Program-made: the position numbers and the translations under genes
In this document: positions 1-11,003 of the stretch, piece by piece
Numbering within the stretch: the first letter of the stretch is position 1
Layout of the letters: each line of letters starts with the position of its first letter
From: Archivesica marissinica
Lineage: Eukaryota; Mollusca; Bivalvia; Venerida; Vesicomyidae
Reading direction: 5' to 3'
Assembly (NCBI GenBank): GCA_014843695.1
Contig: CM026386.1
Span: 90,751,955 to 90,815,954, forward strand
DNA length: 64,000 nt
The notes under the pieces: model-generated
The model's database searches: none
The model's input: only the letters and a program-made list of their open reading frames with translations
What the model was told of the DNA's origin: nothing

Positions 1-6
1 TACAAG

Positions 7-222
7 ATGAAGACTTGTAAGACTTGCAAGGTTGAAAAAGAACACGACGCATTCACTCACAATAGAGGAGTGTGCAAGGAGTGCAGATGTGGAAGCAGTC
101 ACAAGCGGGGCAAGAGCAGAGAGCATCAGCACGTAAAGACAAGTATGCAAGCAGAACGGGAGAACTTCTTGAACACCGTGGTTGAAACCAAGCAGAATCT
201 ATTATTGACTCCAATAGAGTAA
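7..222 (+). CDS. Small Cys-rich zinc-knuckle-like protein of the PolB element
   Basis: A 71-residue frame starting with an ATG 7 bases into the window, so a longer N-terminus cannot be excluded. Two CxxC pairs (CKTC at residues 4-7 and CKEC at residues 23-26) suggest one small zinc-binding unit. The rest is basic and polar with no membrane segment. Its position just ahead of another Cys-rich frame and the polymerase suggests it belongs to the mobile element. Function unknown; DNA or RNA binding is only a guess from the Cys pairs and basic composition. Confidence 0.4.
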   Translation: MKTCKTCKVEKEHDAFTHNRGVCKECRCGSSHKRGKSREHQHVKTSMQAERENFLNTVVETKQNLLLTPIE

Positions 223-545
223 GCACGGATGGCAGACAACCCAAGTTGTAACTTTATACATTTGAAAGACTACCCGTCACCACACCGGTATAGATGAGAT
301 TATGCTGAAGACATCAAAAATGGATTTATAGGACATTGTCGAGATGGAGTTTCTAGACGAGAATGGTACATTGCGTCAGTCACATACGATATACCTTCTC
401 TGAGTATAGTTTATACGGGGTTCTGGCGCGGAATCGTGTCCGTCTTTATATCCGCACTGAGGGATGCGGGCCGTACGAATAGTTATATAAAAATGTCCTA
501 TTATACCGATCCTAATATGTATTCCCGAAGTAAATGTAATACAAT

Positions 546-773
546 ATGAAGGTTGCTTATAATACTTGCGCTTGGATTAAAGTAGGCGACACAGAATTGT
601 GCGGAAGAACTTGTTGTTGGGACTATTGTAAGTTCCACCGGCAAAAGATCAGGAAAGGTAGTCGGATTCTAGTGTGCTGCAGGACTTGTAGTAAGGGGAT
701 TCGGAGCGAGATACAACTATGCCGAGAGTGCGGTAGAGATAAAGTTCGGGATAAGCATGTAAGTTTAGAATAA
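546..773 (+). CDS. Cys-rich zinc-ribbon-like protein of the PolB element
   Basis: A 75-residue frame with ten cysteines, including a CRTC pair and a CREC pair in the second half and a basic HRQKIRKGSR stretch between the Cys clusters. The arrangement suggests two zinc-ribbon or zinc-knuckle units. It lies between the first small Cys-rich frame and the polymerase region, all on one strand, which points to an element-encoded protein. No enzymatic motif is visible. The frame itself is intact although the neighbouring polymerase is broken. Confidence 0.4.
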   Translation: MKVAYNTCAWIKVGDTELCGRTCCWDYCKFHRQKIRKGSRILVCCRTCSKGIRSEIQLCRECGRDKVRDKHVSLE

Positions 774-913
774 GCTGCTAAAACACTTCATCCTAGTATT
801 GAACCAACTTCTAGCAACAATATCACCCTATTAGACAAAAGGCGTATATACATTTATAACAAACCGATAACCCTATTAGAGAAAGGTATGTGTAAAGTAT
901 ATATTAATTTTAA

Positions 914-1168
914 ATGAACGAATACATCGATCAACTGTTAGCTGAGGCAAATATGCCTGAGGTTTTCATTTTAGGCGAAACGATAAAGGAGAATTTACCA
1001 TCCCCTATATCATCCAGAAAATATCGACCCGTAGCGGCGTCTAGATTGAAAAAAGAGAGAAAGAGGAAGGCCATTCTAGAGGAGTTTGACCCCATTCCTC
1101 CATATAAAATGCGCCATCTAGCCTTTCAACAGACGCGGTACGCTATCGGAAATTATCTGCGAGGCTGA
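914..1168 (+). CDS. Hypothetical 84-residue protein upstream of the polymerase
   Basis: An intact short frame from an ATG at 914 to TGA at 1166-1168, ending three bases before the ATG of the polymerase frame at 1172. The protein is highly charged in the middle (SRLKKERKRK) and has no Cys, signal peptide or membrane segment. Family not recognised. The close spacing suggests it is transcribed with the polymerase region, or that the two once formed one longer protein; the reading frames are the same modulo three only up to the intervening stop. Confidence 0.35.
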   Translation: MNEYIDQLLAEANMPEVFILGETIKENLPSPISSRKYRPVAASRLKKERKRKAILEEFDPIPPYKMRHLAFQQTRYAIGNYLRG

Positions 1169-1171
1169 GTA

Positions 1172-2821
1172 ATGTATGTCGATAATAATTGTCCGCCGTT
1201 CATAGATGTTATAACATTTCTGGACGATATTTACGGTAAAATAGTATCAAAACTTAATAGAGAAATTAAGAATCTCGGTAGTATTAAATTTCAGCTCGGA
1301 ATCAGTGTTCAGCTCGTTAACGAGTTTCCCGACGGAACGAAAGAATACACGAGTCCAGTGTTTAGGCATAAGCAAGAGGTTCTTATCGGGAGAAGCGAAA
1401 TCAAAAACGCGTTAAGTAATATTATCCCGCGTATAAACGAACGGCTCGAAAAATGGGTAAACAGAGGATCGGGATGGCGGGTCGTTAAAGTAGAAACTAT
1501 ATGGTTAGATATCGCTAGATATAACCCGTTTAGAGGCGGTTCGGTTATGCCGTCGCCGGAAAAAGTAAAAAATACGAAGGCAGTCTTAAACATACAAAAC
1601 AAAGATGATTACTGCTTAAGATGGGCACTTAGATCGGCGAAGTTTCCGGCAGCTAAAGTCGCACAAAGGCCTAGCAAGTATCCTACGGATGACGGGCTAA
1701 ACTTTGAAGGGATAACCGCCCCGACACCTATATCCCAAATCCCAAAAGTCGACAAACAAAATGAGCTAGCCATCAATGTCTTCGGGTGGGATAAGAGGGT
1801 AATCATTCATCTCCTCAGTAAACAACCCGAGAACCTACCGCGCATCAACATGTTACTGATTGAAAAAGCCGGTAAATCTCACTACACACGGATCAAGGAT
1901 CTCAATCGTTTACTTTACAAATAGAGCAAACACAGGGAGCGCACACACTTTTGCGATCGTTGTCTTCACGGCTATACCAGGGAAGATCTTCTAGAGAGTC
2001 ACAAAACGGATTGCAACGGAATAAGACAAACCGAGTAGAGATGCCGAAAGTGGGTAAAAACAAACTTACCTTTCAGAATCATCATAAACAGCTTCCAGCC
2101 CCGTATATCATATACGCAGATTTTGAAGCTCTGACAAGAAAACTTAAGGGGCGGGCGTTAGACCCCGAAAAAAGCAACACGCAGAAAACGCAAGAACACG
2201 AAGCCTGTAGTTACTGTTATATCGTCGTACTATATGACGGACAAACGGAGACACCGATATAATACCGGGGGCCGGACGCGGTAGAACATTTCAAAGCATC
2301 GCTCCAGACAGAAGAGAATAAAATCAAAACGGCACTAGCTAGACCAAAATCTATGCGGATGACGAAAGATGATCAGTATAATCACGAGGCAGCAACAACT
2401 TGTCATATATGCGATAAACCGCTATACAACGACTCTGTCCGTGATCATTGTCATATCACCGGAAAATATCGAGGTGCCGCTCATAACGATTGTAATCTAA
2501 AGCTGCGATTAATTCCGGAGCGAATACAGATTCCGGTGGTATTTCACAATCTACGGGGTTATGATTCTCATCTGTTGATGCAGGCCATCTCGAAGGTGGA
2601 TGGTAACACCGAACAATACGGAACAATATATATCTTTCCCTCTAGGACAACTCCGTTTTAGCGACAGCGCTCAATTCATGATGGCGTCACTAGACAAGCT
2701 TGTCGGAACCAACACGTCAGAAGCATTCCAAATCAAAATACGGTATGAGCCGGTTGAAGAGAGGCATAACCCCCATTGTGTATACTACTTCCCCCAAACA
2801 AAGTTATTAGGTGATATATAA
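1172..2821 (+). pseudogene. Broken N-terminal half of a protein-primed family-B DNA polymerase with an endonuclease VII-type insert
   Basis: The first 250 codons (1172-1924) are open and unrecognised, then interrupted by TAG at 1922-1924. A Cys/His cluster (CDRCLHGY, then SHKTDC) reads on in the same frame at about 1952-2014, which ends at TAG 2036. The next frame carries an exonuclease I motif (YADFEAL) near 2116, has TAA at 2260-2262, then an endonuclease VII-like finger (CHIC, DHCHITGKYRG, CN) at about 2400-2500 and an exonuclease II motif (FHNLRGYDSHLL) near 2545. A further frameshift near 2600-2640 moves to a frame ending in the 43-bp array. Polymerase motifs A-C are missing. With at least two internal stops and two frame changes it cannot encode a working enzyme. 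Confidence 0.65.
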
Positions 2822-3841
2822 ATTGGAAGGTATACATGATGTCGTCCTTCACGTACACTTGCTGTATGGAAGGTATTCATGTTGTCCGCCTTCACGTACA
2901 CTTGCCGTATGTAAGGTATTGATGATGTCCGCCTGTATGGAAGGTATTCATGTTGTCCGCCTTCACGTATACTTGCCGTATGTAAGGTATTGATGATGTC
3001 CGCCTTCACGTACACTTGCTGTATGGAAGGTATACATGATGTCGTCCTTCACGTACACTTGCCGTATGTAAGGTATTGATGATGTCCGCCTTCACGTATA
3101 CTTGCCGTATGTAAGGTATTGATGATGTCCGCCTTCACCTACACTTGCCGTATGTAAGGTAGTGATGATGTCCGCTTTCACGTACACTTGCCGTATGTAA
3201 GGTATTGATGATGTCCGCCTTCACGTATACTTGCCGTATGTAAGGTATTGATGATGTCCGCCTTCACGTACACTTGCCGTATGTAAGGTATTGATGATGC
3301 CCGCATTCACGTACACTTGCCGTATGTAAGGTATTGATGATGTCCGCCTTCACGTACACTTGCCGTATGTAAGGTATTGATGATGTCCGCCTTCACGTAC
3401 ACTTGCCGTATGTAAGGTATTGATGATGTCCGCCTTCACGTACACTTGCCGTATGTAAGGTATTGATGATGTCCGCCTTCACGTATACTTGCCGTATGTA
3501 AGGTATTGATGATGTCCGCCTTCACGTACACTTGCCGTATGTAAGGTATTGATGATGTCCGCCTTCACGTACACTTGCCGTATGTAAGGTATTGATGATG
3601 CCCGCCTTCACGTACACTTGCCGTATGTAAGGTATTGATGATGCCCGCCTTCACGTACACTTGCCGTATGTAAGGTATTGATGATGCCCGCCTTCACGTA
3701 CACTTGCCGTATGTAAGGTATTGATGATGCCCGCCTTCACGTACACTTGCCGTATGTAAGGTAGTGATGATGTCCGCCTTCACGTACACTTGCTGTATGG
3801 AAGGTATACATGATGTCCGTCTTCACGTACACTTGCCGTAT
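2822..3841 (+). repeat. 43-bp minisatellite, about 23-24 copies
   Basis: Tandem copies of a 43-bp unit whose recognisable parts are CTTCACGTACACTTGC, CGTATGTAAGGTATTG and ATGATGTCCGC. Copies at both ends (near 2830, 3030 and 3800) share a variant (GGAAGGTATACATGATG), and a group around 3600-3730 shares GATGCCCGC, which indicates local spread of variants. The array truncates the polymerase pseudogene on the left and passes directly into the 37-bp array on the right. No coding or RNA function is indicated. Confidence 0.9.
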
Positions 3842-6800
3842 GCTAGTGAATCCGATTACATTTTCGGTGTAAACATTTTGAAGTGAATTCGACTACTATT
3901 TTCGGCGTAACCATTTTGAAGTGAATTCGACTACCTTTTAGGCGTACACATTGTGTAGTGAATTCGACTACCATTTAGACGTATACATTGTGTAGTGATT
4001 CCGAATACCTGTTTGGCGTAAACATTGTGTAGTGAATCCTAGACCTTTTCGGCGGTACCATTTTGAAGTGAATTCGACGTCCTTTCCGGCGCAACCATTT
4101 TGAAGTGAATTCGACTACCTTTTCGGCATAACCATTTTGAATTGAATTCGATTATCTTTAAGGTGTAAACATTGTGTAGTGAATTTGACTACCTTTTAGG
4201 CGTAAACAATGTGTAGTGAATTCAACTACCTTTTCGGCGTAACCATTTTGATATGAATTCGGCTTCCTTTTAGGCGTAACTATTTTGTAGTGACTTCGAC
4301 TACCTTTTAGGCGTAATCATTGTCTAGTGAATTCGACTAAGTTTTCGGCGTAACCATTTTGAAGTGAATTCGACGACCTTTTCAGCGTAAACATTTTGAA
4401 GAGAATTCGACTACCTTTTAGGCGTAATCATCGTGTAGTCAATCCGACTACATTTTCAGCGTAACCATTTTGAAGTGAATTCGACGGCCTTTTCGGCGTA
4501 ACCATTTTGAAGTGAATCTGACTACCTGTTTGGCGTAAACATTGTGTAGTGAATTCGACGTCCTTTCCGGCGTAACTATTGTGTATTGAATTAGACTAGC
4601 TTTTCGGCGTAACCATTTTGAAGTGAATTCGATTATCTTTCAAGTGTAAGCATTGTGTAGTGAATGTGACTACCTTTTAGGCGTAATCATTGTGTAGTGA
4701 ATTCGACTACCTTTTCGGCGTAACCATTGTGTAATGAATCCGACTACCTTTTAGACGTATACATTGTGCAGTGAATCAGACTACCTGTTTGGCGTAAACA
4801 TTGTGTAGTGAATTCGACAACCTTTACGACATAAATATTTTGAAGTGAATTCGACCTCCTTTTCGGCGTAACCATTTTGAAGTGAATTCAACTACCTTTT
4901 CGGCGTAACCATTTTGAAGTGAATTCGACTACCTTTTAGGCGTAATCATTGTGTAGAGAATCCGACTACCTTTTCGGCGTAACCATTTTGAGGTGAATTC
5001 AACTACCTTTTCGGCGTAACCATTTTGAAGTGAATCCGACTACATTTTAGGCATAAACATTGTGTAGTGAATTCGACTACATTTTAGGTGTAAACATTGC
5101 ATAGTGAATCCGACTACCCTTTCGGCGTAACCTGTTTGAAGTAAATTCGACTACCTTTTAGGGGTAAGCATTCTGTAGTGAATCCAACTACCTTTTCGGC
5201 GTAACCATTTTGATGTGAATTCGACTACCTTTTAGGCTTAAACATTGTGTAGTGAATCCGACTACCATTTAGACGTATACATTGTGCAGTTAATCCGAAT
5301 AACTGTTTTTGCGTAAACATTGTGTAATGAATTCGACGACCTTTACGACGTAAACATTTTTGAAGTGAATTCGAACTACTTTCCGGCGTAACAATTTTGA
5401 AGTGAATTCATCTACCTTTTCGGCGTAAACATTATGTAGTGAATCAGACTACCCTTTTCTCCGTAACAATTTTGAAGTGAATTCGACGTCCTTTCCGGCG
5501 TAGCCATGTTGAAGCCAATTCGACTACCTTTTCGGCGTAACCATTTTGATGTGAATTCAACTACCTTTTCGGCGTAACCATTTTGATGTGAATTCGACTA
5601 CATTTTAGGCGAAAACATTGTGGAGTGAATCCGACTACCTTTTCGGCGTAACCATTTCGAAGTGAATCCGACTACCTTTTCGGCGTAACCATTTTGAAGT
5701 GAATTCGACTACCTTTTAGAGTAAACATTGTGTAGTGTATCCGACTAGCTTTTCGGCGTAACCATTTTGAAGTGAATTCAACTACCTTTTCGGCGTAACC
5801 ATTTTGAAGTGAATTCGACTACCTTTTAGAGTAAACATTGTGTAGTGTATCCGACTAGCTTTTCGGCGTAACCATTTTGAAGTGAATTCAACTACCGTTT
5901 CGGCGTAACCATGTTGATGTGAATCCGACTACATTTTAGGTGTAAACATTGTGTAGTGAATCCGACTACATTTTAGGTGTAAACATTGCATAGTGAATCC
6001 GACTACCCTTTCGGCGTAACCTGTTTGAAGTAAATTCGACTACCTTTTAGGGGTAAGCATTCTGTAGTGAATCCGACGACCTTTTCGGCGTAACCATTTT
6101 GATGTGAATTCGACTACCATTTAGACGTATACATTGTGCAGTTAATCCGAATAACTGTTTGGCGTAAACATTGTGTAATGAATTCGACGACCTTTACGAC
6201 GTAAACATTTTTGAAGTGAATTCGTACTACTTTCCGGCGTAACCATTTTGAAGTGAATTCATCTACCTTTTCGGCGTAAACATTATGTAGTGAATCCGAC
6301 TACCTTTTCTCCGTAACAATTTTGAAGTGAATTCGACGTCCTTTCCGGCGTAGCCATGTTGAAGCCAATTCGACTACCTTTTCGGCGTAACCATTTTGAA
6401 GTGAATTCAACTACCTTTTCGGCGTAACCATTTTGAAGTGAATTCGACTACATTTTAGGCGTAAACATTGTGTAGTGAATCCGACTACCTTTTCGGCGTA
6501 ACCATTTCGAATTGAATCCGACTACCTCTTCGGCGTAACCATTTTGAAGTGAATTCGACTACCTTTTAGAGTAAACATTGTGTAGTGTATCCGACTAGCT
6601 TTTCGGCGTAACCATTTTGAAGTGAATTCAACTACCTTTTCGGCGTAACCATTTTGAAGTGAATTCGACTACCTTTTAGAGTAAACATTGTGTAATGTAT
6701 CCGACTAGCTTTTCGGCGTAACCATTTTGAAGTGAATTCAACTACCGTTTCGGCATAACCATGTTGATGTGAATCCGACTACATTTTAGGTGTAAACATT

Positions 6801-8990
6801 GTGTAGTGAATCCGACTACATTTTAGGTGTAAACATTGCATAGTGAATCCGACTACCCTTTCGGCGTAACCTGTTTGAAGTAAATTCGACTACCTTTTAG
6901 GGGTAAGCATTCTGTAGTGAATCCGACGAACTTTTCGGCGTAAACATTGTGTAGTGAATTCGACTACCATTTAGACGTATACATTGTGCAGTTAATCCGA
7001 ATAACTGTTTGGCGTAAACATTGTGTAATGAATTCGACGACCTTTACGACGTAAACATTTTTGAAGTGAATTCGTACTACTTTCCGGTGTAACCATTTTG
7101 AAGTGAATTCATCTACCTTTTCGGCGTAAACATTATGTAGTGAATCCGACTACCTTTTCTCCGTAACAATTTTGAAGTGAATTCGACGTCCTTTCCGGCG
7201 TAGCCATGTTGAAGCCAATTCGACTACCTTTTCGGCGTAACCATTTTGAAGTGAATTCAACTACCTTTTCGGCGTAACCATTTTGAAGTGAATTCGACTA
7301 CATTTTAGGCGTAAACATTGTGTAGTGAATCCGACTACCTTTTCGGCGTAACCATTTCGAAGTGAATCCGGCTACCTTTTCGGCGTAACCATTTTGAAAT
7401 GAATCCGACTACATTTTAGGCGTAAACATTGTGTAGTGAATCCGACTACCTTTTCGGCGTAACCATTTTGAAGTGAATTCGACTACCTTTTAGGCGTAAC
7501 CTGTGTGAAGTAAATTCGACTACCTGTTAGGGGTAAACATTGTGTAGTGAATCCGACTACCTTTTCGGCATAACCATTTTGATATGAATTCGACTACCTT
7601 TTAGATGTAAACAGTGTGTAGTGAATCCGAATACCATTTCGGCGTAACCATTTTGATGTTTATTCGACTACCTTTTAGGCGTAAACATTGTGTAGTGAAT
7701 TCTACTACCATTTAGATGTATACATTGTGCAGTGAATCCGAATAACTGTTTGGCGTAAACATTGTGTAGTGAATTCGACGACCTTTACGACGTAAACATG
7801 TTTGAAGTGAATTCGACGTACTTTCCGGCGTAACCATTTTGAAGTGAATTCATCTACCTTTTCGGCGTAAACATTACGTAGTGAATCCGACTACCTTTTC
7901 TCCGTAACAATTTTGAAGTGAATTCGACGTCCTTTCCGGCGTAACCATGTTGAAGCCAATTCGACTACCTTTTCGGCGTAACCATTTTGAAGTGAATTCG
8001 ACTACCTTTTCGGCGTAACCATTTTGAAGTGAATCCGACTCCATTTTAGGCGTAAACATTGTGTAGTGAATTCGACTACCTTTTAGGCGTAACCTGTTTG
8101 AAGTAAATTCGACTACCTTTTAGGGGTAAACATTGTGTAGTGAATCCGACTACCTTTTCGGCGTAACCATGTTGATGTGAATCGGACTACATTTTCGGCG
8201 CAACCATTTTGAAGTAAATTCGACTACCTCTTCGGCGTATCCATTTTGAAGTGAATTCGACTCCCTTTTAGGTGTAACCATTTTGAAGTGAATTCGACTA
8301 TCTTTTAGGCGTAAACATATTTAAGTAAATTAGAATACATTTTAGGCGTAAACAGTGTGTAGTGAATTTGACGACCTTTTCGACGTAAACATTGTGTAGT
8401 GAATTCGACCACCATTTAGACGTATACAATGAATCGACTACCTGTTTGGCGTAAACATTGCGTAGTGAATTCGACGACCCTTTCTGCGTAAACATTTTGA
8501 AGTGAATTCATCTGCCATTTCGGCTTAAACATTGTGTAGTGAATTCGACTACATTTTCGGCTTAACCATTTTGAAGTGAATTCATCTGCCATTTCGGCGT
8601 AAACATTGTGTAGTGAATCCGACTACCTTTTCGGCGTAACCATTTTGAAGTGAATTCGACGTCCTTTCCGGCGTAACCATTTTGAAGTGAATTCGACTAC
8701 CTTTTAAGCGTAGACATTGTGTTGTGAATCCGACTACCTTTTCGGTGTAACCATCTTGAAGTGAATTCGACTACCTTTTCGGCGTAACCATTTTGAAGTG
8801 AATTCACCTGCCATTTCGGCGTAAACATTGTGTAGTGAATCCGACTACCTTTTCGGCGTAACCATTTTGAAGTGAAGTGAATTCGAATACTGTTTATGCG
8901 TAGACATTATGTAATGAACCCGACTACCCCTTAAGCTTAAACATATTCTCTTGAATACTATTACATTATAGGCGTAAACACCTTTACACA
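3842..8990 (+). repeat. 37-bp satellite, about 139 diverged copies
   Basis: Tandem 37-bp units built from GTGAATTCGACTACCTTTT, CGGCGTAAC and CATTTTGAA. Two main subtypes alternate: one with CCATTTTGAA and one with ACATTGTGTA. EcoRI-like GAATTC is in many units. Divergence is clearly higher than in the neighbouring 43-bp and 64-bp arrays, so it is probably older. The last units fade out near 8940-8990. Short open frames in it (for example on the minus strand at 7874-8059) are repeat artefacts. Confidence 0.9.
5050..7950 (+). repeat. Higher-order repeat, 850-bp period, inside the 37-bp satellite
   Basis: A diagnostic variant (CCGTAACAATTTTGAAG followed by GCGTAGCCATGTTG) starts at 5461, 6311, 7161 and, in a slightly different form, 7902. 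Spacings are 850, 850 and 741 bp, close to 23, 23 and 20 monomers. A second marker (ATAGTGAATCCGACTACCC) lies at 5101, 5990 and 6840, supporting block duplication of about 23-24 units at a time. Confidence 0.8.
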
Positions 8991-9416
8991 TCCTTAATTA
9001 GGTGTGGTGTTTGCCTGGAGACCGTAATCAGGAATTTACATTAATTTTAGATTTTAGATTCAAATTAAAATGCTGATCCTGTCATTGAAGTATGTTCGGT
9101 GGTGAAAATTCAGTCCAATTTCCACTTTACATTTCCCAAATCAAAATTAATGTCTACGACAATGTTCGCTGATTCTTTTGGGATGTCAATATTTTACTGT
9201 TAGAAGAAGCCTATGACATTCGTACATCGCTTATTCTCTTGTTAGTAGTCCCTAGATACATTTATCATCCGACATATTGTATGTGGCTAGTGTCTAGTCG
9301 CTAAGGGATGTCTAACTATATTATAGTCATGTCTGTTGTTTTTGTCCTAAAATATAAATTCAGAAGAAATTAAATGTCCTGTTTTTGAAATGACGACTCC
9401 AACTGCTGCTTCTATG
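8991..9416. other. Unannotated spacer between arrays
   Basis: AT-rich, non-repetitive sequence between the 37-bp and 64-bp arrays. I see no exon-like frame, RNA gene or transposon feature in it. Confidence 0.5.
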
Positions 9417-10056
9417 AGTACTATGTATCATAGTCGTACCGGTACTCGAACATCTATGAATTGTCGGTGAATAACTTCTCAGTACAATGTATCATGGTCG
9501 TACCGGTACTCGAACATCTATGAATTGTCGGTGAATAACTTCTCAGTACAATGTATCATGGTCGTACCGGTACTCGAACATCTATGAATTGTCGGTGAAT
9601 AACTTCTCAGTACAATGTATCATGGTCGTACCGGTACTCGAACATCTATGAATTGTCGGTGAATAACTTCTCAGTACAATGTATCATGGTCGTACCGGTA
9701 CTCGAACATCTATGAATTGTCGGTGAATAACTTCTCAGTACTATGTATCATGGTCGTACCGGTACTCGAACATCTATGAATTGTCGGTGAATAACTTCTC
9801 AGTACAATGTATCATGGTCGTACCGGTACTCGAACATCTATGAATTGTCGGTGAATAACTTCTCAGTACAATGTATCATGGTCGTACCGGTACTCGAACA
9901 TCTATGAATTGTCGGTGAATAACTTCTCAGTACAATGTATCATGGTCGTACCGGTACTCGAACATCTATGAATTGTCGGTGAATCACTTCTCAGTACTAT
10001 GTATCATCATCGTACCGGTATTCCACCCTCTAAAAATTGTCGGTGAATAACTTCTC
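9417..10056 (+). repeat. 64-bp minisatellite, exactly 10 units
   Basis: Units start with AGTAC at 9417, 9481, 9545, 9609, 9673, 9737, 9801, 9865, 9929 and 9993, giving exactly 640 bp. Inner copies are almost identical; the first and last differ (CATAGTCG in the first; TTCCACCCTCTAAAAATTG in the last), as expected when an array grows from the inside. Each inner unit holds the perfect 10-bp palindrome GTACCGGTAC. Confidence 0.95.
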
Positions 10057-10427
10057 AGTTGAAATCATGTTCATATGTAATGAGATCATTCTTGCATTTA
10101 ATGTGTTTGATAGTAGTCACCTGGACAACACATGTATGGTAGCTGTACGTCATTGATTGTGTCATGACGTATCGCTGTTCTTATTTAGTTCAAATAATGT
10201 ATACTTGATAGGGGTGTAGAGCGGAGTGTACATGTCTGTGAGAGCACTGTATATTGTTTATTTAGTGACTTAGTTAAAACTTACATGTATGTGACATATT
10301 TAAAAAAACTAGACTCAAGTTGCAAAACATCTTTCAAAATAAAACTACAATTTCACACATATTCAACATGGCATCAAAAAGGCCCGGCAAATGCCCATGT
10401 TTTTGGTTTTTTTAAACTTATTTTACA
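10057..10427. other. Unannotated sequence
   Basis: No coding, RNA or repeat feature recognised; AT-rich with no long open frame. Confidence 0.4.
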
Positions 10428-10606
10428 ACGATTGCGAAGCAAGTTTTAACAGCTTATATTAATCACTGTGGGTGGAAACCAGAGTACCCGGAGAAAACCC
10501 ACCTGTCCGATCTGGCGACCACAGTACCATCTAAGATACTTCCCGGTCCGAGGATCGAACCCGAGTCGCATTGGTGAGAAACTGCGCTAATCGGATAGCC
10601 CATGTA
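10428..10606 (-). mobile_element. tRNA-derived SINE-like element, minus strand
   Basis: Read on the minus strand, a tRNA-like head has a B-box-like core (complement of GGATCGAACCCGAG near 10552) and an A-box-like part (complement of CTAATCGGATAGCCC near 10588). It is followed by a middle domain (complement of GAGTACCCGGAGAAAACCC, near 10482) and a tail (complement of GCAAGTTTTAACAGC). The tail TTATATTAATCACT is shared with the SINE copies at 28862 and 38519, although the middle domain is different, which suggests different heads sharing one 3' end. Family name not assigned. Confidence 0.55.
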
Positions 10607-10902
10607 AGGTAATCCATGAGGCTCTACCCATTGCAATAACAAAATAGTTCTTTGGCTCTGCTTAATTGATTTCAGGGTACACTTGAATGAAATTTACATA
10701 TTTTCTAAAAATAAATAATATATTAATTAATGTGAATATGTATCCTTTTTTGGTGCTGATTTCCCTGTTCGACAGTTCTAGCGTGTACCATATAAACCAT
10801 ACACCTGTTACTGACAGCAAAAACATCGATCACAAACACATTCGAAGACAGATCGGGAACGAAAAGAGCGATTGACGATATATGATGTCAACATGGAAAA
10901 CT

Positions 10903-11003
10903 CTCTTGTTGTTGTCGTTGTTGTTGTTGTTCTTGTTGTCGTTGTTGTTCATCTTCTTGTCGTTGTTGTTGCTCTTGTTCTTCTTCATCCTCGTCTTCGT
11001 CCC
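10903..11003 (+). repeat. GTT-rich trinucleotide microsatellite
   Basis: Imperfect run of GTT with interspersed CTT, GTC and CTC triplets. It produces an Asn/Lys-rich open frame on the minus strand that has no sign of being a gene. Confidence 0.8.

Larger units (their letters stand above)
1..2821 (+). mobile_element. Left part of a decayed protein-primed DNA polymerase B element (Polinton/adintovirus-like)
   Basis: Four same-strand reading frames follow one another here: two short Cys-rich proteins, an 84-residue protein, and the N-terminal exonuclease part of a family-B DNA polymerase with an endonuclease VII-like zinc finger. This association is known from Polinton/Maverick-like and adintovirus-like mobile DNA in invertebrate genomes; the exact group is inference. 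The polymerase frame is broken by stops and frameshifts, and the polymerase palm is absent because the 43-bp minisatellite starts at about 2822. The element probably begins left of the window. The stretches between the frames (223-545 and 774-913) show nothing I recognise. No integrase, capsid or packaging ATPase is visible. Confidence 0.55.

Noticed and set aside
3842..8990. Possible CRISPR array, given regular 37-bp spacing
   Set aside because: There are no unique spacers between conserved repeats; the whole unit is tandemly repeated and the context is eukaryotic.
9417..10056. Possible CRISPR-like or recombinase-site array due to a palindrome every 64 bp
   Set aside because: Sequence between palindromes is the same in all units, so it is an ordinary minisatellite.
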